35,204 nt of DNA from Acetobacteraceae bacterium (GTDB taxonomy: Bacteria > Pseudomonadota > Alphaproteobacteria > Acetobacterales > Acetobacteraceae), in assembly GCA_025352375.1 (NCBI GenBank), contig JANXTL010000113.1, forward strand, positions 1-35,204, given 5' to 3'. Under the pieces are notes generated by a model. That model made no database searches, was not told where the DNA came from, and saw nothing but the letters and a program-made list of their open reading frames with translations. A program made the translations under genes and the position numbers. This document shows, one piece after another, positions 8,070 through 14,346 of this stretch (position 1 is the stretch's first letter; each line of letters opens with the position of its first letter).

Positions 8070-8666
8070 CTAACTTCCCAGATTGACGACCACCACGCGG
8101 CGGTTGCGGGCTTCGGGGGTTTGTGTCGGTGTCTTTACCAACTGCCCGTCCTCACCCAAGCCGACAGCTTCGAGTTTGCCGGGATCGACATGAAACGCGG
8201 AGGCAAGGTACTTCGCGACCGCTTTAGCCCGAGCATCCGACAGTGCTTTGTTGCTGGCAGGGGATCCGACGGTGTCGGTATGACCCTCGATCCGGAACTT
8301 ACCGCCGGCCAAGCGGGGGTCGGTCAGTGCCTTTCCCAACTCGTCGAGCGTTTTCACGGCGGCTGGCGTCAGTTCGGCCGAACCGGTGGCGAACAGAACG
8401 CCCAGGCTGGCGGATGGCAGTGCCGTCGTCGGTGCCGCGGGGGGTGTTGCCGTCGGTGCCGCGCCGGGTGTTGCCGCCGGGGCCGCCGCGGGCCCCGTGG
8501 GGTTGGAAATGTGAATGCCGCGGGTCGTTCCCAACCCCGCTGTCGGCGTCAAGGAACGCACGAGCTGCTCGGCGCTTGGATTGGATTGCGCCCATGCAAG
8601 TCCGGAAACGGACCCAAGGATCACGGCGCCGATAAGGGCGGTGGCCGACAAAAGCACGAGTCGCAT
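8070..8666 (-). CDS. OmpA-family peptidoglycan-binding outer membrane or periplasmic protein
   Basis: A 198-residue protein with a signal peptide (about 1-26, ending GLAWA), an Ala/Pro/Thr-rich linker (about 55-85) and a C-terminal OmpA-like domain. Diagnostic parts are VLFATGSAELTPAA, FRIEGHTDTVGSPASNKALSDARAKAV (the conserved Gly-His-Thr-Asp and the Asp/Arg that bind diaminopimelate) and EARNRRVVVV. There is no beta-barrel, so it probably anchors to the cell wall from the periplasm or through a partner. GGGAGATA precedes the start, and an extended -10-like element lies about 30 nt upstream. Confidence 0.9.
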   Translation of the reverse strand: MRLVLLSATALIGAVILGSVSGLAWAQSNPSAEQLVRSLTPTAGLGTTRGIHISNPTGPAAAPAATPGAAPTATPPAAPTTALPSASLGVLFATGSAELTPAAVKTLDELGKALTDPRLAGGKFRIEGHTDTVGSPASNKALSDARAKAVAKYLASAFHVDPGKLEAVGLGEDGQLVKTPTQTPEARNRRVVVVNLGS

Positions 8667-8687
8667 GGAGTATCTCCCACTAGGCGT

Positions 8688-8703
8688 TCAAACTATAATA
8701 GCA
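8688..8703 (-). promoter_or_regulatory. Extended -10 promoter for the OmpA-domain gene
   Basis: On the minus strand TGCTATTAT matches the extended -10 form TG-n-TATAAT at five of six positions of the hexamer (8695-8700). It lies about 29 nt upstream of the start codon at 8666, giving a leader of about 20 nt. The -35 region is weak, as is common for extended -10 promoters. Confidence 0.4.
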
Positions 8704-8886
8704 TAGGTCGGCGTTCGTATAGCGGTGCTCGCGGTGTTGTGTACCCTAAGCCAGACGAGCCGCAACCAGCTGCTTGCTCCGATCTGCGAAATTCGCGGAC
8801 ATATCCTGCGATGTTGTTGGTCTGGCTGGTTACAAGTCCGCGTTTATTCACCAAGGGAGGCGCGAGCGCTGCCAAGCGAAGTCTGC

Positions 8887-9786
8887 TCAGCCTCGGGCAG
8901 CCAGTGCCACACCGGTCAGTGTCATGGCCAAGGCAATGAGTTGCCGCGGCCCCAATGCTTCGCCTAATAGCAGCGTGGAACCGATCACGCCCACCATCGG
9001 GGATACCAGAACGGTTGTCGCGGCGGTGGACGCCGGCACCAGCTTCAGCGCCCGAAACCAGGCGAGATAAGCGACCGACAGCGGCAAGGACGAAATATAG
9101 GCGATCGAAGCCCAGCCGCCATGAGTGACGCCGCCCCAGACCGGATGTTCCCATTGCGCCAACACCAGAACGGGGATGGTGCCGATGGAGCCTTGCCAGG
9201 CGACGCTGGCGGCAGGCGGCATGCGCAGCGGGTGCTTTTTTGCCACGACCGTGCCCAGCCCGAACAGCCATGCCGCCGCGAACCCCATTGCCGCGCCCGG
9301 CAGCTTGTCCCAACTGGCATCCACCGATCCGACACCAACCATCAGCGCCACCCCACCGCAGCCCAGCAGGATGGCGGCGATACGGGGCGGCGTCAGGCGT
9401 TCCCCCAGCATCGGCCATGCCAGGATCGAGGCCCAGATCGGCAGCGTGTAGGTGATCGTCACGGCTTCGGATGCGCTGAGGGTGACCAGCGCCGCGGTCG
9501 TCAGCACGACGAACAACCCGTAGTTCAACATCGCGAAGACCAGCAACCAGAGCCATTGATCGCGCGGCGGCAGCAATTTTTCGCCCCGCCCGGCCGCGAG
9601 CGCGAAGGCGAATAGGCTGCCCGCGACGCCGCAAACCGTCCGCATGCTAAACGGCGGCAGCATCGTCAGCAAAAATTTAGACTGCGGCCAGGTAAGGCCC
9701 CAGGTGCAGGCGGTGAACAGCACAAGGCAGAGGCCCTCGGCGCGAGACCCAATGAATCGCGCCTTGCCCAAAGGGTTAGCGGACAC
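8887..9786 (-). CDS. EamA-family (drug/metabolite transporter) permease
   Basis: A 299-residue inner-membrane protein with about ten hydrophobic segments arranged as two EamA repeats (about 18-150 and 160-295). Family features are TACTWGLTWPQSKFLL at the start, SASEAVTITYTLPIWASILAWPMLGE closing repeat 1, and TTVLVSPMVGVIGSTLLLGE closing repeat 2. The start is GTG 9786, 5 nt after the lipoprotein stop, with no strong ribosome binding site, so translation is probably coupled. These transporters usually export small metabolites. The upstream aldolase-type gene suggests a sugar- or acid-related substrate, but this is inference. Confidence 0.88.
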   Translation of the reverse strand: MSANPLGKARFIGSRAEGLCLVLFTACTWGLTWPQSKFLLTMLPPFSMRTVCGVAGSLFAFALAAGRGEKLLPPRDQWLWLLVFAMLNYGLFVVLTTAALVTLSASEAVTITYTLPIWASILAWPMLGERLTPPRIAAILLGCGGVALMVGVGSVDASWDKLPGAAMGFAAAWLFGLGTVVAKKHPLRMPPAASVAWQGSIGTIPVLVLAQWEHPVWGGVTHGGWASIAYISSLPLSVAYLAWFRALKLVPASTAATTVLVSPMVGVIGSTLLLGEALGPRQLIALAMTLTGVALAARG

Positions 9787-9791
9787 GGGGA

Positions 9792-10196
9792 TCAGCGGAC
9801 GTAGACGCGCACCTGAACCGCCGTTACCGCGGCCTCTGAGCGAACCCCGAGGTGGACACGGGCGGCCGGCACCCGCTCGGCCATGATCGTGCGCATGACC
9901 TCGATCGCTGGCGGCGGCGCGCCGGCATCGAGCGACGGCGTCACCGCCACCACGTCGAATTGCACCGCGCCGTCGCGAGCCAGCGCCGCTCGAACCGCCA
10001 GGCGAAGCAGCTCTTTGTAGTTGGGGGCGGTGGAGGTGAAGTCGATCGTCACTAGCGGCGTGCGCGGGTCGTATTTCGCCGGTGCCACCGGGATTAACGG
10101 GATCGGCTCCGCCTCAGGCGACGGGGCAAAGGTTGTTTGATCGATAAGGGTGCAGCCCGCCAAAAACAGGCCTGCTAAAAACGGCGCGAATTTCAC
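9792..10196 (-). CDS. Putative lipoprotein of unknown function
   Basis: A 134-residue protein with a short signal sequence and a lipobox LFLAGC ending at Cys15, so it is probably lipidated and membrane-anchored. The mature part has a Pro-rich linker (about 24-45) and then an alpha/beta region with two similar segments, LVTIDFTSTAPNYKELLRLAV and a C-terminal VTAVQVRVYVR. It starts at GTG 10196, overlapping the aldolase stop codon by 3 nt (GTGA). I do not recognise a named family. The tight packing between the aldolase and the EamA transporter points to one operon. Confidence 0.75.
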   Translation of the reverse strand: MKFAPFLAGLFLAGCTLIDQTTFAPSPEAEPIPLIPVAPAKYDPRTPLVTIDFTSTAPNYKELLRLAVRAALARDGAVQFDVVAVTPSLDAGAPPPAIEVMRTIMAERVPAARVHLGVRSEAAVTAVQVRVYVR

Positions 10197-10954
10197 TGTC
10201 TGTACTCCGGAGCGGTCGCGTCGAGTTGGCGCTTGATACTGGCCAGATGCAGGGCAGGGGAGTCCCGCCCGCCTGCACGCCGCATCTGTTCCGCGGCGCG
10301 TTCGGCGAGTTCTTTCGGAATCGGCCGCACCGGCCGGCCCGAGGCACCCGCCAAACGCTGCACCTCCGCCGCCCGTTCCAGGTAATAAAGGTCGTCCCAG
10401 GCCTTGGCGATCGTCGGGCCGCAGACCATCGCACCGTGGTGGCGCATGAACAGGATGTCGGCATCGCCGATCGCCGAGGCGATGCGGTCGCCCTCAGTCT
10501 CATCCAGTGCCAGCCCGCCGTACTCCTCGTCCACCGCGATGCGGCCGTAGAATTTTAGCGACGACTGGCCGGCGAACAACAGCGGCGGGCCTTCCAACAT
10601 TGTTAGCGCCGTCGCGTTCGGCATATGGGTGTGGAACGCGGCCCTCGCCCGAGGCACCCGCATGTGCAGGCGGGCGTGAATATAAAATGCTGTATCTTCC
10701 GGCACCCCGTCGCCGGCGATCACCCGCCGGTTGAAGTCGCAGATGAGTAGGCGGGAGGCGGTGATCTCCCCGAACGACCAGCCGTCGGGGTTGACGAGAA
10801 AAAGATCGTCGCGGCCGGGCACCATGAAGGACAGGTGATTGCACACCCCCTCATGCAGCCCCATCGCGGCGGCGGTGCGGAAACAGGCAGCGAGGTCGAC
10901 TCGGGCCTGCCACACCTCGGGGCGGTCCAGATCGTTGTGACGGGAGGTGTTCAT
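10193..10954 (-). CDS. Class II aldolase/adducin-family protein
   Basis: A 253-residue protein of the class II aldolase/adducin fold. The zinc-binding HTHMPNATAL gives two His, and MRHHGAMVCG gives the later His. The N-terminal LAACFRTAAAMGLHEGVCNHLSF is the typical entry to the fold. Members include fuculose-phosphate aldolase, RibB-type epimerases and decarboxylases, and several non-aldolase enzymes. The frame extends upstream to 11047, but that part overlaps the divergent promoter region and does not look like the family, so ATG 10954 is chosen. It heads a three-gene operon with the lipoprotein and the EamA permease. Confidence 0.9.
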   Translation of the reverse strand: MNTSRHNDLDRPEVWQARVDLAACFRTAAAMGLHEGVCNHLSFMVPGRDDLFLVNPDGWSFGEITASRLLICDFNRRVIAGDGVPEDTAFYIHARLHMRVPRARAAFHTHMPNATALTMLEGPPLLFAGQSSLKFYGRIAVDEEYGGLALDETEGDRIASAIGDADILFMRHHGAMVCGPTIAKAWDDLYYLERAAEVQRLAGASGRPVRPIPKELAERAAEQMRRAGGRDSPALHLASIKRQLDATAPEYRQ

Positions 10955-11023
10955 GCGACGCAGGCTTGCAGGAAGTGGGCGGACGGGCAAGATGCAGCGG
11001 CAATCTTCATCGGAGTTTCCCCC

Positions 11024-12274
11024 ATGACCGCCTCGCAAACCAACCAACGCATCGACGCGAAGCGCCTGTGGGACACCCTAATGGGCTATGCCGAGATCGG
11101 CGCCACCGCGAAAGGCGGCGTCCGGCGCCTGGCGCTATCGGACGTGGACAAGCGCGGCCGCGACCGATTTCGCGCCGATTGCGAGGCGCTTGGCCTGACC
11201 GTCCGCGTCGACGCCATCGGCAACATGTTCGCCCGCCGGCCCGGCCGCGATTCCTCGCGTTTGCCGGTGCTGTTCGGCTCGCACCTCGACAGCCAGCCCT
11301 CCGGCGGCAAATTCGACGGGGCGCTGGGCGTGCTGGCCGGGCTGGAGGTGATGCGCAGCCTGAACGACCTCGCCATCGTGACCGAAGCGCCGCTGGAGCT
11401 GATCAATTGGACCGATGAAGAAGGCGCCCGCTTCGGCCGCAGCCTCGCGGGTTCCGGCGTGTGGACCGGCGATTACCCGGAAGAGCAGATTCTGGCGTTG
11501 AAGGATGTGGACGGCCGCTCGGTGGGCGAAAGCCTGGACGCCATCGGCTACCGAGGCCCCGAACCCGCCCGCCGCTTTCCCGCCGACGCCTATTTCGAGC
11601 TCCACATCGAGCAAGGCCCGATCCTGGAGCGCGAGAACAAGACAATTGGCATCGTGACCGGCGCCCAGTCGCAGATCTGGTACGATGCCGTGACCACCGG
11701 CCAGGACAGTCACGCCGGCACCACCCCCCCCTCGACCCGCAAGGATGCCCTGGTGTGCGCCGCCCGCATCATCGATCTGGTCGACCGCATGATGCGCGCC
11801 CGCGGCGAGGATGGGCGCGGCACCGTCGGACAGGTCCTGGTATCCCCCAACAGCCGCAACGTGATCCCCGGCGAGGTGCGTTTCTCCGTCGAATTCCGCC
11901 ACCCCGACAGCGCAGAAGTGGACCGGCTGGAGGCCCAATTCCCCCGTGAGGCCGGGTTCATCGCCAGGGATTGCGGGGTCGATCTGCAACTGACCACGCT
12001 ATTCAAATACGCCGCCCAGCCCTTCGATCCCAGTTGCGTCGAGCTGGTGCGCCAGGGCGCGGCGAGGCTTGGTTACCCGACCCGCGACATCGTTTCCGGC
12101 GCCGGCCATGACGCGGTTTACGTTGCCCGCCACATCCCCACGGCGATGATCTTCACCCCCTGCAAGGACGGGCTATCGCACAACGAAGCCGAGAGCATCG
12201 AACCGTCCGAGGCCGAAGCCGGCTGCCAGGTGTTGTTCGAAGCCGTCGTCGCTCGGGCCAATCGAACGATCTGA
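11024..12274 (+). CDS. M20-family Zn-dependent amidase (N-carbamoyl-L-amino acid hydrolase/allantoate amidohydrolase type)
   Basis: A 416-residue hydantoinase/carbamoylase-family M20 peptidase fold. The metal and catalytic positions are GSHLDSQPSGGKFDG (His88, Asp99), TDEEGARF (acidic pair near 132-133), ELHIEQGPILE (His194) and the late DGLSHNEAE. The small dimerisation domain sits at about 210-330. A good GGAG lies 8 nt before ATG 11024; the open frame extends back to 10835, but that part is antisense to the aldolase start. It removes carbamoyl or ureido groups from amino-acid-like substrates and releases ammonia. It is divergent from the aldolase operon across a 69-nt gap and is followed by a convergent 2H gene. 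Confidence 0.9.
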   Translation: MTASQTNQRIDAKRLWDTLMGYAEIGATAKGGVRRLALSDVDKRGRDRFRADCEALGLTVRVDAIGNMFARRPGRDSSRLPVLFGSHLDSQPSGGKFDGALGVLAGLEVMRSLNDLAIVTEAPLELINWTDEEGARFGRSLAGSGVWTGDYPEEQILALKDVDGRSVGESLDAIGYRGPEPARRFPADAYFELHIEQGPILERENKTIGIVTGAQSQIWYDAVTTGQDSHAGTTPPSTRKDALVCAARIIDLVDRMMRARGEDGRGTVGQVLVSPNSRNVIPGEVRFSVEFRHPDSAEVDRLEAQFPREAGFIARDCGVDLQLTTLFKYAAQPFDPSCVELVRQGAARLGYPTRDIVSGAGHDAVYVARHIPTAMIFTPCKDGLSHNEAESIEPSEAEAGCQVLFEAVVARANRTI

Positions 12275-12284
12275 AACCGGGGGA

Positions 12285-12806
12285 TCACCCGAACGTGTGT
12301 GAAGCCAGAATTTCCACTGGCCGAAACCGCACCAAATCGATCCCGGCCAGCGCCCCTTCGACCGGGCGCCACAGCGGCAAAATCGCCGCCAGCGCGGCTT
12401 CGGGGTATCGGAGCGGCCCGGACAGGGTGACCTGCGGGACCCAGCGCCCTGGCCGATAATGTGGGTGCACCGACAGATCGGGAAGCGCCGCCGTCAGCGC
12501 GACCTGGCGGTCGAGCAAGGCGGCGGTGACCACTGGAATCGCGAACAGGATGGCGGGCGGGCCGGGAAACACGCCCAACCCCGAGAGTCCCACCGGTAAC
12601 GACTGCCATTCGTCGCCGAAGCGGCTCATCGTGAATCGCAGCTGATCCACTTGCGTCTCTTCGGGGTAGATCGCCAGGGTGACATGGGCGGTGTAGCCGA
12701 GCGCCTTTCGGTCGCCGTCGATGCCGGTGCTTGCCAGTGGGTCCCACAGGCGTGCGACGGCCAGGGCAGTATCGGGATCGAAGCGGAGCGTGATGGCCCG
12801 CGGTAT
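12285..12806 (-). pseudogene. 2H phosphoesterase (2'-5' RNA ligase-like) gene without a standard start codon and with one catalytic His changed
   Basis: Read on the minus strand from 12806, the frame gives PRAITLRFDPDTALAVARLW, later HVTLAIYP and near the end RWVPQVTLSG. This is the layout of a compact bacterial 2H phosphoesterase of about 173 residues. Two defects are visible. The codon where Met is expected is ATA (12806-12804), with an in-frame TAA four codons further upstream, and the first ATG/GTG/TTG inside the frame is GTG 12650, after the first catalytic motif. The second H-x-T motif reads Q-V-T, so one of the two catalytic His is missing. No frameshift or stop interrupts the body. 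It could be an early pseudogene or a gene using a rare ATA/CTG start for a non-catalytic protein. Confidence 0.6.
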
Positions 12807-12965
12807 GGCTGAATTTTAGGCTTTTCTGTGTTCGGCCGACAGATGCCACCAGAAAATATGCATTATTATCATTCATATGGATTAACAATAGCCATATATG
12901 CCTGTTTTTTTATCGTTAACGCCTGAGAACGCGGCCCAAACATCCGCCATTCGCCTCGCCCAGAG
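12807..12965 (+). other. Upstream region of the nitrate operon, possible activator sites
   Basis: AT-rich compared with its surroundings. It contains an inverted repeat, CATATGG (12874-12880) and CCATATATG (12892-12900), and a T-run at about 12905. Sigma-54 promoters need an upstream activator and often a DNA-bending protein, so this is where NtrC or IHF sites would be expected. I do not see a clear NtrC consensus pair. Confidence 0.3.
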
Positions 12966-12981
12966 TTGGCACGTCTTTTGC
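12966..12981 (+). promoter_or_regulatory. Sigma-54 (RpoN) promoter of the nitrate assimilation operon
   Basis: TTGGCACG-TCTT-TTGC matches the -24/-12 consensus YTGGCACG-N4-TTGC at every conserved position. The GG is at 12968-12969 and the GC at 12980-12981, with correct spacing. The predicted transcript starts near 12993, giving a leader of about 125 nt before the transporter ATG at 13117. Nitrogen-limitation control through NtrC is the usual meaning of such a promoter before nas genes. Confidence 0.85.
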
Positions 12982-12993
12982 TGCATATGCGAA

Positions 12994-13037
12994 CAGGGGA
13001 CGACGATCCCCTGGGCGCGGCGCAACCGTGGGCCGCG
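12994..13037 (+). promoter_or_regulatory. Two tandem hairpins at the 5' end of the nitrate operon leader
   Basis: Hairpin 1 has a perfect 7-bp stem, CAGGGGA (12994-13000) with TCCCCTG (13007-13013), around the six-base loop CGACGA. Hairpin 2 has a perfect 6-bp stem, CGCGGC (13016-13021) with GCCGCG (13032-13037), and a 10-base loop. A weaker third stem (GGGGC/GCTCC with a six-base loop) may follow. Tandem hairpins ahead of nas genes recall the NasR/NasT antitermination leaders. However, the loops do not show the A1/G4 pattern expected for ANTAR proteins, and no classic U-tract terminator follows. Confidence 0.5.
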
Positions 13038-13116
13038 ATTCTTCCTGTCGGGGCTCCTGTGCTCCCTCTCTTCAACCGGCGGGTCAACGGCGCTCCGCCT
13101 GCATCGGGATATCATC

Positions 13117-14325
13117 ATGCACAAGAGTTTCTTGAAATCGGGGCATCTGCCGACCCTGTTCTCCGCGTTCCTGTATTTCGACCTTAGCTTCATGGCGTGG
13201 GTCCTGCTTGGGCCGCTGGGCGTCTCCATCTCCAAAGAATTGCACCTCGACCCCGCCCATAAGGGCCTGATGGTCGCGACCCCCGTGCTGGCCGGCGCGG
13301 TGTTGCGGGTTCTGATCGGCATGCTGGTCGATCGCTACAAGCCCAAGCGGGTCGGCATCGGCGCCCAGATCGTGGTGATCGCCGGCCTGATCGCCGCCTG
13401 GGCGATCGGCATCGAAACCTTCACCGCCACCCTCATGGTCGGCTGCGTGCTCGGTCTCGCCGGCGCATCCTTCGCCGTCGCGCTGCCGATGGCCTCGTCC
13501 TGGTATCCGCCGGAGCATCAGGGCACCGCGCTGGGCCTCGCCGGTGCGGGTAACTCCGGGACCGTGCTGGCGGCCTTGTTCGCCCCGGGTCTGGCACTGG
13601 CGTTCGGCTGGCAGAACGTGATCGGCCTCGCCGCCATCCCGCTGTCAGTTGCTTTGCTGGTGTTTATCTTGTTCGCCAAGGACAGCCCGCAGCCGGCGCC
13701 GCGGAAATCGCTGGCGGCTTATATGAACCTGCTGAAGGTCGCCGACGCCTGGTGGTTCATGTTCTTCTACAGCGTCACCTTCGGCGGCTTCGTTGGTCTT
13801 GCGTCCTCGCTGACCATCTACTTCAACGACCAGTACGGCGTCAGCCCGGTGACCGCGGGATACTGCACCGCCGCGGTGGTGTTCGTGGGTTCGATGGTGC
13901 GGCCGTTGGGCGGCATGGTCGCCGACCGGGTTGGCGGCGTGCGGGCATTGACCGTTCTGTATGCGGTCGCCGCCTGCGCCTTCGCGATCATTGGCACGGG
14001 CATTTCCTCCATCTATCTGGTGATGCCGGTGTTCCTAATCGGCATGCTCTGCCTCGGCATGGGCAACGGTTCGGTGTTCCAGCTGGTGCCGCAGCGTTTC
14101 AGCCGGGAGATCGGTGTCATGACCGGCCTCGTCGGCATGACCGGCGGCTTGGGCGGGTTCTACCTGGCATCCAGCCTGGGTTACTCCAAACAGCTCACGG
14201 GCAGCTACGGGCCGGGCTTCCTGATCTTCGCCGGCCTGGCTGGTGTGGCTTTGGTGTGCATCACGATGGTCCGCAACCGGTGGCGCACGACCTGGACGGC
14301 CCTCTACGGCGCAGCCCGCGTTTAA
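13117..14325 (+). CDS. Nitrate/nitrite transporter, MFS NarK/NasA type
   Basis: A 402-residue major facilitator with about twelve membrane segments. The nitrate/nitrite porter signatures are the first Gly-rich GLAGAGNSGTVLAALFAPGL and the second GMGNGSVFQLVPQRF, followed by IGVMTGLVGMTGGLGGFYL. LVDRYKPKR is the MFS loop 2-3 motif. The frame stays open back to 12898, but that portion crosses the sigma-54 promoter and its leader, so ATG 13117 is the start. It is the first gene of the nitrate assimilation operon and supplies nitrate to NasA and nitrite to NirBD. Confidence 0.93.
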   Translation: MHKSFLKSGHLPTLFSAFLYFDLSFMAWVLLGPLGVSISKELHLDPAHKGLMVATPVLAGAVLRVLIGMLVDRYKPKRVGIGAQIVVIAGLIAAWAIGIETFTATLMVGCVLGLAGASFAVALPMASSWYPPEHQGTALGLAGAGNSGTVLAALFAPGLALAFGWQNVIGLAAIPLSVALLVFILFAKDSPQPAPRKSLAAYMNLLKVADAWWFMFFYSVTFGGFVGLASSLTIYFNDQYGVSPVTAGYCTAAVVFVGSMVRPLGGMVADRVGGVRALTVLYAVAACAFAIIGTGISSIYLVMPVFLIGMLCLGMGNGSVFQLVPQRFSREIGVMTGLVGMTGGLGGFYLASSLGYSKQLTGSYGPGFLIFAGLAGVALVCITMVRNRWRTTWTALYGAARV

Positions 14326-14346
14326 CCGCCAAAGGGGTTCGGACCG

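Noticed and set aside
8040-8939. A 299-codon plus-strand frame across the OmpA-domain gene
   Set aside because: Gly/Arg/Cys-rich, antisense to a well-supported OmpA-domain protein; no ribosome binding site.
12118-12888. A 256-codon frame overlapping the 2H gene on the same strand
   Set aside because: It is Arg/Pro/Gly-rich without a recognisable domain, whereas the overlapping frame carries clear 2H motifs.
12994-13037. ANTAR (NasR/NasT) binding leader as a firm call
   Set aside because: The tandem stems are present, but the loops lack the A at position 1 and G at position 4 expected for ANTAR targets, and no U-tract terminator follows. It is reported only as a structured leader.
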